This document shows positions 6,464 through 12,472 of a stretch of 12,472 nt of DNA, piece after piece (position 1 is the stretch's first letter; each line of letters starts with the position of its first letter). The notes under the pieces are model-generated. The model saw nothing but the letters and a program-made list of their open reading frames with translations. It did not search any database and was not told the DNA's origin. The DNA is from Bacteroidales bacterium (GTDB lineage Bacteria; Bacteroidota; Bacteroidia; Bacteroidales; DYOH01): positions 1-12,472 of the forward strand of contig DAOVUO010000028.1 in assembly GCA_030632545.1 (NCBI GenBank), written 5' to 3'. The position numbers were made by a program, and so were the translations under genes.

Positions 6464-7258
6464 TTAATTATTATCTTTTGCGATATATTCCTTTATAGGT
6501 TTTGGAAGACCTGAAATAAAGGTAAAATAATTAAAAGGTGGCTTTAATTTTTTATAAATTTTAGGAATTAAAGATAAAAAAATTTCTGTAAAATTTTCGT
6601 TTTCGCAAACACCACCATGAGCCAATAGCACTTTATTAATGTGCAATTTTGATAATTTCAATAAAGTTTCGGCTGCAATATTTTTCAAATTAATGGGAAA
6701 AGGCAAAATACAATATCCTCCCACTCTCAAAACAGTATCAGCTGCATACAAAATTTGTTTCTTAGTATGATAAAGAACAATTTGATGCGTTGTGTGACCT
6801 GGCGCATGAATAACAGTCCAATCATCAAAATAAGGCAATTTATCCTGATCGTATAATTTATAATCAGGCTTAAGTTTTGTAGGATAACGAAAGGCTTTAC
6901 GTGGTTTTTTTGTTTTAATAACCACAAAATAAGCCATTAAAGTGTCAAGTTTTTGTTGAACACGTCCTCTTATTCCAGAATACCAATCATCTGCCTCATG
7001 AAAAGCTGCAATTGGAATATTGTGCTTTTTTCGTAAAATTGGTGCAGCACCAGCATGATCAGGATGCATGTGTGATGAAACAACAAGCTTAATATCGCTC
7101 ATTTGTCGCTTAAGTGTATTAATAACAAAATCCTCAATTTTAGGCACATCACTTCGCGAACCTCCATCTAATAATAATAGTTTGTCTTTATATTCAGCAA
7201 TATACAACTCTTCAATATAAGCTGATAATCTATGTATTTTAAATTCCTGTGCGTGCAT
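6464..7258 (-). CDS. Metallo-beta-lactamase-fold hydrolase
   Basis: A 264-aa MBL-fold protein with a complete metal site: HMHPDH (63-68, the HxHxDH motif), H155 in APGHT, D174 in AADTVL and H214 in LLAHGG. This suggests a binuclear zinc or iron hydrolase of the glyoxalase-II-like/general MBL superfamily; the substrate cannot be told from the sequence, and nothing suggests a true antibiotic beta-lactamase. There is no signal peptide, so it is probably cytoplasmic. The frame extends to a TTG at 7276, but that codon lies inside a promoter-like box (7274-7281), so the ATG at 7258 is preferred. It lies upstream of sucA in the same direction and is divergent from the aminotransferase gene. Confidence 0.88.
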   Translation of the reverse strand: MHAQEFKIHRLSAYIEELYIAEYKDKLLLLDGGSRSDVPKIEDFVINTLKRQMSDIKLVVSSHMHPDHAGAAPILRKKHNIPIAAFHEADDWYSGIRGRVQQKLDTLMAYFVVIKTKKPRKAFRYPTKLKPDYKLYDQDKLPYFDDWTVIHAPGHTTHQIVLYHTKKQILYAADTVLRVGGYCILPFPINLKNIAAETLLKLSKLHINKVLLAHGGVCENENFTEIFLSLIPKIYKKLKPPFNYFTFISGLPKPIKEYIAKDNN

Positions 7259-7273
7259 AGTATTTTGTTTTTG

Positions 7274-7304
7274 CAAATCTACATTTTTTATTTATAAATT
7301 CGAA
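7274..7304 (-). promoter_or_regulatory. Candidate Bacteroidota promoter of the MBL-fold gene
   Basis: On the minus strand TAGATTTG (7281 down to 7274) matches TAnnTTTG. TTCG (7304 down to 7301) lies 19 bp upstream, the same near-consensus -33 word as in front of sucA. The predicted transcript would have a very short leader before the ATG at 7258, which is a reason for caution. Confidence 0.4.
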
Positions 7305-7394
7305 GCCTGAAACAGTTATGAAATGATTGAATAATTATAGTATTTATAGGTGTATTAAAATAATGTTGATATACTACAAAGAAGCAAGCTAAAA

Positions 7395-8228
7395 ATGAGC
7401 AAAAACGAAACCATTGGTTCTTTTTTCTACGTAAATGATAATATTAAACCAATTGATGATTTTGATGAAAAATATTTACATGGCGATGATATTATTTATG
7501 AAGTAATGAGAATGATAGATGGTATTCCTTTATTTTTTGAAGACCATTATATTCGTTTAGGCCTTTCGTGCAAATTAATTAGTAAAACCTTAAGTTTTAA
7601 ATCGGAGAGTTTAAATACAATAATTAATCAACTTGCAGATAAAAACAATATTTACAACGGAAATATAAAAATCATTCTTTATCCTGATGGTGATAAAAAG
7701 ATAGTAATTGTTCATTTTATGTACGCCGTTTATCCTGACACTTTGGCCTACACTCATGGTGTAAATGCAAAAATATATTTTAGCGAACGGCACAGACCTA
7801 ATGCAAAAATATATAATGCATTATGGCGAAAAGCATTAGGCGAATTTATTGCTCGCAATCAATTGAGCGAGGCTATATTAGTGAATAAGCACAATCAAAT
7901 TACTGAAGCAAGTCGGTCAAATTTATTTTTTATAGTACATAATGTTTTGTATTCAACTCCTGAAAAATATGTTTTGCCTGGCATAACACGAAAAAAAACG
8001 ATTCAACTTGCAGCAAAATTAGGTATTGAGTACAAAGAAAAAATTTTCAAATTAAAGGAATTACCCAATTTTGATGCCCTTTTGCTTAGTAGTACATCTA
8101 AAAAACTACTACCAATAAAACAAGTTGGAAATTTTGAATTTAATCCTCAAAACTCAATAGCTCAACGACTAATAATCGCCTTTTTTGAACTAGAAAAGGA
8201 ATATATAAAAAATGTAAATCTTTATTAA
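7395..8228 (+). CDS. Aminotransferase class IV (BCAT / D-amino-acid aminotransferase / ADC lyase family)
   Basis: A 277-aa fold-type IV PLP enzyme of normal family length. Evidence includes IIYEVMRMIDGIPLFFEDHYIRL (33-55), the presumed Schiff-base lysine K138 in KIYNALWRKALGEF (compare the family's K-S-L-N-Y-L), the cofactor-phosphate region ITEASRSNLFFI (169-180), LPGITR (194-199) and the late LLLSSTSKKLLPI (about 229-241). The exact reaction cannot be fixed: branched-chain aminotransferase, D-alanine aminotransferase and 4-amino-4-deoxychorismate lyase share these motifs, and no pabA/pabB or ilv genes are adjacent. It is divergent from the MBL-fold gene across a 136-bp gap and convergent with plsC. 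The start is the first ATG in frame; there is no strong Shine-Dalgarno. Confidence 0.88.
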   Translation: MSKNETIGSFFYVNDNIKPIDDFDEKYLHGDDIIYEVMRMIDGIPLFFEDHYIRLGLSCKLISKTLSFKSESLNTIINQLADKNNIYNGNIKIILYPDGDKKIVIVHFMYAVYPDTLAYTHGVNAKIYFSERHRPNAKIYNALWRKALGEFIARNQLSEAILVNKHNQITEASRSNLFFIVHNVLYSTPEKYVLPGITRKKTIQLAAKLGIEYKEKIFKLKELPNFDALLLSSTSKKLLPIKQVGNFEFNPQNSIAQRLIIAFFELEKEYIKNVNLY

Positions 8229-8307
8229 AGTTTTTAGTGTTAGGCGATTATAATAAATGTGCCAATCCGTTGTAAATTAGAATTAAGCAATTGATAATTA
8301 AAAATTA

Positions 8308-9030
8308 CTATGGTCTTTCAATCAATTCAGCAACTTTTGCTTGCACATATTTTGAAAGCTCATCAGGCGTTTTTGAATTAATTATCTCTCGCGAAATTGG
8401 CTCACCAAATTTGAGTTTAAGTGGGGAGGTAATATTTACAATTAATTTCCCTTTGGGGTTAACTCCATACATTCCTGAAATACCAATAGGAATAATTTCC
8501 ACATCTGTTTGCTGTGTGATATAAAATGGAAGTTTTTTAAATTTCAACATTTTTCCATCCAAAGTTCTATGTCCTTCTGGAAAAATCAGCACCGATTTTT
8601 TATTATTTAAATACTCAGTTAATGCATTATAACTCTGCATAGACTTTCCAAAATGCGTTCTACTGATAGGTATATTCCCATAACTTCTTGTTGCCCATCC
8701 ATAAACTGGCCAGCTAAAATGATGGTGAGCTTCAACTGCTCTAAAAAAAACAGGAATAAATCCTGCAACAAATGGAATATCAATAAAACTAATGTGGTTG
8801 GGCATAAAAATATACGCTTTATCCTTTTGAATATTTGAAGTTCCCTCAACACTAACTTTTAAGAACAATATTCGAAATAAAAAACGCATCATTGACTTAA
8901 ACCAAGGGTCCCATGTGTCTCTATTTAATCGTATTAAAGTGAAAAATAAAACAGAAAGTGCGATTAAAAAGAAATAAAACAATCCGTAAGTATATAATAT
9001 CAGCGAAAAAATAAATTTAAAAACTTTCAT
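8308..9030 (-). CDS. plsC: 1-acyl-sn-glycerol-3-phosphate acyltransferase (PlsC family)
   Basis: A 240-aa membrane-associated acyltransferase, expected to add the second acyl chain to lysophosphatidic acid in phospholipid synthesis. An N-terminal membrane segment (about residues 5-33) precedes the catalytic NHISFID (78-84, the HX4D motif). Next come FFRAVE (95-100), the acceptor-binding GNIPISR (118-124), FPEGHR (150-155, the EGTR block with His for Thr) and IPIGISGM (180-187). Length is normal. It lies 56 bp downstream of the DUF445 gene on the same strand with no terminator between, so the two are probably co-transcribed. Other acyl acceptors, such as ornithine-lipid synthesis by an OlsA-like enzyme, cannot be ruled out. 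Confidence 0.88.
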   Translation of the reverse strand: MKVFKFIFSLILYTYGLFYFFLIALSVLFFTLIRLNRDTWDPWFKSMMRFLFRILFLKVSVEGTSNIQKDKAYIFMPNHISFIDIPFVAGFIPVFFRAVEAHHHFSWPVYGWATRSYGNIPISRTHFGKSMQSYNALTEYLNNKKSVLIFPEGHRTLDGKMLKFKKLPFYITQQTDVEIIPIGISGMYGVNPKGKLIVNITSPLKLKFGEPISREIINSKTPDELSKYVQAKVAELIERP

Positions 9031-9086
9031 ACGTTTAATATACTTCTGTAAATATCATCTAAATTTATCAACATAAACCTTTTTAT

Positions 9087-10298
9087 TTAGTAAAAAAAGG
9101 CAAAATACTGCGCCAATCCTGCTAATCCACCTAAAAACGCACCCACTAACATAAGCTTAAATTCATCTTCCTGAAAAACTGGACGTAAAAATTCCACAAA
9201 TTCTATTTCTGAAAGTGCAGCCATTTTTGTACTTAAAGTTTTTTCAATCATAAGACTCTCTTGGGCGTAATTATACATATTTCTAATTGCAATAGGAAGT
9301 TCTTGTCGCATACGAAACAATGCAATATTCTTAGAAGCCTCAATTTTTTTTCCTGCTACTAATTGATACAAGTCAGCAGACTGTTTCATTGCATTTTCAA
9401 TGGCCATATCAGTATATTTCTTTATAATATTAGAAAAATCCTTAGCCTTTGGACCTCGCAGAATATAATTAAATAATCGCTCTGTAGTTAAAATTTTGTT
9501 TTCTATGATTTTAGCATATTCTGCTGAAACTTCTTTTTGCCGCTTAATGAAAAGACCTTGCAATTTAAACAGTCCCAAATTAACTGGAAGTACAGGAGTA
9601 AAAATTAATTTTAGAGCCAGCCAATTAGTTGCAAACCCTACAAGCACACCAAATAAAGGCAATATCCACCAAGGATTATAAAAATAAAACACTAACATTT
9701 GAAGTAATCCAAACAAAAAACCAAAATAAAAACCCGAACGTTCAATAAATATGAATTCCTTTTTACCAACGTTTAAAAATATATCATTTAGCAGGCCTTT
9801 ATCTTCAAGTAAAACATCTATTACCAATTTTCGTAAATCTAATAAAACCAAAATATTATCTTTCATATCATTCATCATTCCTTCAACTGCATCAGGAATT
9901 TCCTCAGAAATGCGGGTGTAAATTTCGTTTTTTACATTCTGTGGCATGGCTTTCCATAATAATGGAACTTGCGCATACATAATTTCGTCGGTGAGCTGAT
10001 GAGCGGTTTCTTGTATCATAGGCGAAATTAATTCAGATGAAATTTTAGAGTCCATTCTAGCAAAAATTTCATCAATTTTAATAAGCTTCGTTGTCATTAA
10101 ATTAACAGAAATTCCAGCCATTTTTGCGGCTTTTGATGGAATAATACCTTGCCAACCAAAAAAAGGCTGTATTCCAACAAATTCAATCGGATAAAATGTC
10201 ATTTTTAGTGCAATTACATTCGTAAACCAGCCTACAATACCACTAATAAAAGGGATAAGTAAAAAAGGTATATACTCTAAAAAAACTTCAAAACTCAT
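9087..10298 (-). CDS. DUF445 family integral membrane protein
   Basis: A 403-aa membrane protein with the internal duplication typical of DUF445: GWFTNVIALKMTFYP (23-37) is repeated as GFATNWLALKLIFTP (221-235). Each copy follows a hydrophobic segment and is followed by a helical cytoplasmic or periplasmic region. Membrane segments are predicted at about 8-30, 190-228 and 382-403, the last being very close to the C-terminus. The FGWQGIIPSKAAKMA block after the first copy is also characteristic. Function is unknown in the family. The frame extends ten codons to a TTG at 10328, but the ATG at 10298 gives a more natural N-terminus just before the first membrane segment. It is divergent from the hyd genes and probably operonic with plsC. 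Confidence 0.9.
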   Translation of the reverse strand: MSFEVFLEYIPFLLIPFISGIVGWFTNVIALKMTFYPIEFVGIQPFFGWQGIIPSKAAKMAGISVNLMTTKLIKIDEIFARMDSKISSELISPMIQETAHQLTDEIMYAQVPLLWKAMPQNVKNEIYTRISEEIPDAVEGMMNDMKDNILVLLDLRKLVIDVLLEDKGLLNDIFLNVGKKEFIFIERSGFYFGFLFGLLQMLVFYFYNPWWILPLFGVLVGFATNWLALKLIFTPVLPVNLGLFKLQGLFIKRQKEVSAEYAKIIENKILTTERLFNYILRGPKAKDFSNIIKKYTDMAIENAMKQSADLYQLVAGKKIEASKNIALFRMRQELPIAIRNMYNYAQESLMIEKTLSTKMAALSEIEFVEFLRPVFQEDEFKLMLVGAFLGGLAGLAQYFAFFY

Positions 10299-10491
10299 AA
10301 AAACAATTTTATGCGACAAAGTAAACAAATATTAATTGTTAATTGTAAATTATTAATTATAAATTTTAAAAAAAATCGTATTTCTATCTTAGCAATAAAT
10401 TATTCAACAAATCATAATTAATCCTGACTAATCTCATAATTTAATCCTTTTTTTTATTCTAGTTTTACATTATCAAAGAGTTAAGAATTTC

Positions 10492-10511
10492 TTTACTCAA
10501 TGTTGAATAAT
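10492..10511 (+). promoter_or_regulatory. Imperfect palindrome, candidate operator of the hyd genes
   Basis: TTTACTCAA-TG-TTGAATAAT pairs at 7 of 9 arm positions. The right half TTGAATAAT also occurs in inverted orientation at 10399-10407, as part of an 11-bp perfect inverted repeat (10399-10409 with 10501-10511). The palindrome ends 11 bp before the Shine-Dalgarno, a position fitting a repressor site or an mRNA stem. No binding protein can be named. Confidence 0.3.
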
Positions 10512-10522
10512 AAATCTAATCC

Positions 10523-10529
10523 AAAGGAG
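10523..10529 (+). promoter_or_regulatory. Strong Shine-Dalgarno of the TM1266-family gene
   Basis: AAAGGAG is followed by a 7-nt spacer and ATG at 10537, the clearest ribosome-binding site in the window. The other starts here show weak or no Shine-Dalgarno, as usual in Bacteroidota. This fixes the start of the 88-aa gene and suggests efficient or differently controlled translation. Confidence 0.75.
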
Positions 10530-10536
10530 TGAGCCA

Positions 10537-10803
10537 ATGGAAAAGCGATATGGAAGTCTTTTAATATTAATTACAAAGGCGCAGCAAGTAGGCATCGTAA
10601 ATGCACTTTTAACAAAACATTCTAATATTATTTTGAGTCGACATGGCTTACCTATCAGAGTGAAAAAAATCAGTCTAATTTCTTTAATTGTAGAAGCTAG
10701 TACACAAGAGATTAACGCACTTTCTGGACAGTTAGGGAGAGTTCAATATGTGGAAATAAAAAGCTGCATACACAAAAAAATCCTCGAAACGCCAAATTCT
10801 TAA
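10537..10803 (+). CDS. TM1266-family iron-only hydrogenase system regulator (putative)
   Basis: An 88-aa ACT/NikR-C-like small protein. Matching family features are the ISLISLIVEAS strand (45-55), NIILSRHGLPIR (30-41) and ALSGQLGRVQYVEIKSC (61-77); length is normal for the family. The family is named for its regular neighbourhood with [FeFe]-hydrogenase maturation genes; it has no DNA-binding domain of its own, so a direct regulatory role is an assumption carried in the name. Here it lies 40 bp upstream of hydG on the same strand, which supports both assignments. A sequence feature worth noting is the strong Shine-Dalgarno and the palindrome just before it. Confidence 0.85.
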   Translation: MEKRYGSLLILITKAQQVGIVNALLTKHSNIILSRHGLPIRVKKISLISLIVEASTQEINALSGQLGRVQYVEIKSCIHKKILETPNS

Positions 10804-10843
10804 ACAATAATCCACTATTAATCAAACAAAAACATTTTAAATT

Positions 10844-12271
10844 ATGGAATATTCTACTCAAAAATATAAAATCAAGGATGAAAAAATGAAGGCTTTTATT
10901 GATTCATCTGAAATTTGGGATTTTATAAATAATGCACAACCAAAAAAGGAGAGGGTACGAGAAATTATTCAAAAATCGTTAGATAAGAATAGATTAAGCC
11001 TTGAAGAAACAGCAATTCTCATAAAAACCGAGGATAAGGAATTAGTAGAAGAGATAAAACAGGGCGCACGAACATTGAAAGAAACTGTGTACGGTGATAG
11101 AATTGTACTTTTTGCGCCTTTATACATTGGAAATTACTGTACAAATAACTGCCAATATTGCGGTTTTAGAGTAACAAACAAAAAACAAATTCGTGTTACA
11201 TTATCTAAAAGTCAGATTATTAAAGAAGTAGAAGCATTAGAAGATACTGGCCATAAGCGTTTAATTTTAGTTTATGGCGAGCACCCCATGTACACGCCAG
11301 AATTTATTGCAGAATCAGTAAGAACTGTTTATAAAGTTAAAAGTGGTGCGGGCGAAATTCGTAGAGTGAACATTAATGCTGCACCACTTAGTATTGAGGG
11401 CTTTAGGACTGTAAAGGCTTCTGAAATTGGGACTTATCAGATATTCCAAGAAACATATCACCCCGAAACTTATGCAAAAGTACATTTAGCAGGTAATAAA
11501 CGCGATTTTGAAAACCGATTAATTGCCCTTGATAAAGCAATGGAAGCAGGAATTGACGATGTGGGAATAGGGGCTTTATTTGGACTCTATGATTGGCGAT
11601 ATGAGGTTTTAGCTTTAGTACGACATGTAAATCACTTTGAAGAGGTTTATAAAGTTGGTCCACACACTATTTCTTTTCCACGCATACAAAATGCCTCTGA
11701 ACTAAATGTGAATAATGAGTATTTAGTAAATGACGAAGATTTTGCAAAATTAGTAGCAATTTTGCGTTTAGCAGTACCGTATACAGGCATGATTTTAACC
11801 GCACGTGAGCCTGTTGAAGTACGCAAAGAAGTACTTCAGTACGGTGTTTCGCAAATTGATGGAGGAACAAATATTCAAATGGAGGGCTACACACAGCACG
11901 AAGCAGAAACTCAAAATTTGGAAATGGAGCAATTTGAAATTAGTGATACTCGCAGTCTATCGGAAGTAATTGACGAGCTAATTGAAACAGATTATTTGCC
12001 GTCGTTTTGCACAGCTTGTTATCGTTTAGGCAGAACTGGCGAACATTTTATGGAGTTTTCTGTCCCAGGATTTATAAAACGATATTGCTCGCCAAATGCC
12101 ATCCTTACTTTGGCCGAGTACCTCGAAGACTATGCTACAAGCGAAATAAAAATAAAGGGTTATGCTATGATTGAACGAAAAATTCTTGATTTAGCTAAAT
12201 ATCAGAAAACTGAAATTCTGCAGAAAAAATTAGAGAAACTTAAAAATGGTGAGAGAGATTTGTATTTTTAG
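10844..12271 (+). CDS. hydG: [FeFe]-hydrogenase maturation radical SAM protein HydG (tyrosine lyase)
   Basis: A 475-aa radical-SAM enzyme that cleaves tyrosine to p-cresol and supplies the CO and cyanide ligands of the H-cluster. The N-terminal cluster motif is CTNNCQYC (C99, C103, C106; CX3CX2C) followed by GFR. The diagnostic HydG C-terminal cluster is CX2CX22C (C389, C392, C415), which distinguishes it from ThiH. Other family blocks include GEHPMYTPEFIAESV, GIGALFGLYDWRYE and the ILTAREP segment. Length is normal for HydG, so it appears complete and functional. The ATG at 10844 is used; an ATG at 10886 preceded by AAGGAT is a possible alternative that would remove 14 poorly conserved residues. 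HydE, HydF and a hydrogenase are not in the window, and nothing on the plus strand continues in the 200 bp after its stop. Confidence 0.96.
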   Translation: MEYSTQKYKIKDEKMKAFIDSSEIWDFINNAQPKKERVREIIQKSLDKNRLSLEETAILIKTEDKELVEEIKQGARTLKETVYGDRIVLFAPLYIGNYCTNNCQYCGFRVTNKKQIRVTLSKSQIIKEVEALEDTGHKRLILVYGEHPMYTPEFIAESVRTVYKVKSGAGEIRRVNINAAPLSIEGFRTVKASEIGTYQIFQETYHPETYAKVHLAGNKRDFENRLIALDKAMEAGIDDVGIGALFGLYDWRYEVLALVRHVNHFEEVYKVGPHTISFPRIQNASELNVNNEYLVNDEDFAKLVAILRLAVPYTGMILTAREPVEVRKEVLQYGVSQIDGGTNIQMEGYTQHEAETQNLEMEQFEISDTRSLSEVIDELIETDYLPSFCTACYRLGRTGEHFMEFSVPGFIKRYCSPNAILTLAEYLEDYATSEIKIKGYAMIERKILDLAKYQKTEILQKKLEKLKNGERDLYF

Positions 12272-12375
12272 AGTAAAGTTCGTTTTTTTATTGATTGTAT
12301 TGGATAGCTTCTGGATATGTTTTATGGCCTAAGGTTTGTAATTTAAGCCAACACTCTATTTATTCCTCTTTATTT
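12272..12375. other. Non-coding gap after hydG
   Basis: About 100 bp between the hydG stop and the end of the possible minus-strand partial frame. No hairpin terminator or RNA gene is apparent; a run of seven T at 12284-12290 is not preceded by a clear stem. Confidence 0.35.
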
Positions 12376-12472
12376 TTATCCTCCAGTAAACGTTTCTAAT
12401 CGCACCTCCATGTTGTTATTGGCCCTCCACAGCTGATAAAATGCTGTCGTTTTAAACCAGTCTGTCACAGGG
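12376..12472 (-). CDS. Possible partial CDS (C-terminal end, unidentified)
   Basis: Reading the minus strand from 12471 there are 31 sense codons before a TAA at 12378-12376; the frame continues out of the window. The encoded tail contains TDWFKTTAFYQLWRANNN and ends RLETFTGG. Base composition here is clearly richer in G+C than the rest of the window, and the amino-acid make-up looks protein-like (two Trp, balanced charges). I do not recognise the family. A chance open frame of this length is entirely possible, so this is a weak call. Confidence 0.3.
   Translation of the reverse strand, partial: PVTDWFKTTAFYQLWRANNNMEVRLETFTGG

Larger units (their letters stand above)
10299..10536. promoter_or_regulatory. 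Divergent leader between DUF445 gene and hyd genes
   Basis: This 238-bp, very AT-rich region must contain promoters for both directions. On the plus strand only imperfect -7 boxes are seen (TATCTTAG at 10385-10392, TAGTTTTA at 10460-10467), neither with a good -33 element. On the minus strand no clear box was found. The left third has TAATTGTAAATTATTAATTATAA-type low-complexity sequence. The hyd side carries the inverted half-sites described separately. Confidence 0.4.

Noticed and set aside
6464..7258. Antibiotic-resistance beta-lactamase
   Set aside because: It has the superfamily metal site but no secretion signal and none of the specific features of class B beta-lactamases; a general hydrolase is more likely.
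8291..8524. Plus-strand open frame antisense to plsC
   Set aside because: It lies inside the well-supported plsC gene on the other strand and has no recognisable features.
10844..12271. Thiamine-synthesis tyrosine lyase ThiH instead of HydG
   Set aside because: The C-terminal CX2CX22C cluster motif and the adjacent TM1266-family gene point to HydG.

Overview
The window looks like a chromosomal segment of a low-G+C member of the Bacteroidota. The main evidence is the gene content: a long (about 310 aa) NusB followed by a DUF1573 lipoprotein and YajC, a DUF6122 membrane protein, and a stand-alone 2-oxoglutarate dehydrogenase E1. Several starts lack a Shine-Dalgarno sequence, and promoter-like TAnnTTTG boxes lie in front of some genes, which also fits this phylum. 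No rRNA, tRNA, CRISPR array, intact insertion sequence or phage gene was seen.

Layout, left to right. (1) An AMMECR1/AmrA protein (18-584, +) sits at the left edge and converges on a small DUF6122 membrane protein (778-1104, -), with about 190 bp of non-coding sequence between them. (2) A 346-bp gap holds a degenerate palindromic repeat and ends in a strong hairpin terminator. (3) A tight minus-strand operon, nusB - DUF1573 lipoprotein - yajC (1451-3134), has spacings of only a few bases. (4) A 413-bp gap carries a perfect 20-bp inverted repeat bounding a 226-bp AT-rich stretch. (5) sucA (3548-6376, -) and an upstream metallo-beta-lactamase-fold hydrolase (6464-7258, -) each have a Bacteroidota-type promoter candidate. 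(6) A class IV PLP aminotransferase (7395-8228, +) is divergent from the hydrolase. (7) A DUF445 membrane protein followed by a PlsC-type acyltransferase form a minus-strand pair (10298 down to 8308). (8) A divergent 238-bp leader drives the plus-strand genes for a TM1266-family '[FeFe]-hydrogenase system regulator' and HydG (10537-12271). The last 200 bp contain a possible partial minus-strand gene with higher G+C.

Functionally these are mostly housekeeping modules: transcription antitermination and Sec accessory, TCA cycle, phospholipid synthesis, amino-acid metabolism. The accessory part is the [FeFe]-hydrogenase maturation pair. An oxidative 2-oxoglutarate dehydrogenase together with HydG suggests (inference) a facultative lifestyle that can both respire and evolve or oxidise H2. 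Four genes (yajC, the DUF1573 gene, the hydrolase and the DUF445 gene) can be extended upstream to a TTG codon, but in each an internal ATG 6-30 bp downstream is the better start, and those starts are used here. I did not find a clearly new multi-gene system. The best unusual items are the Cys-rich C-terminal tail of SucA, the 226-bp inverted-repeat element, and the repeated half-sites in the hyd leader.
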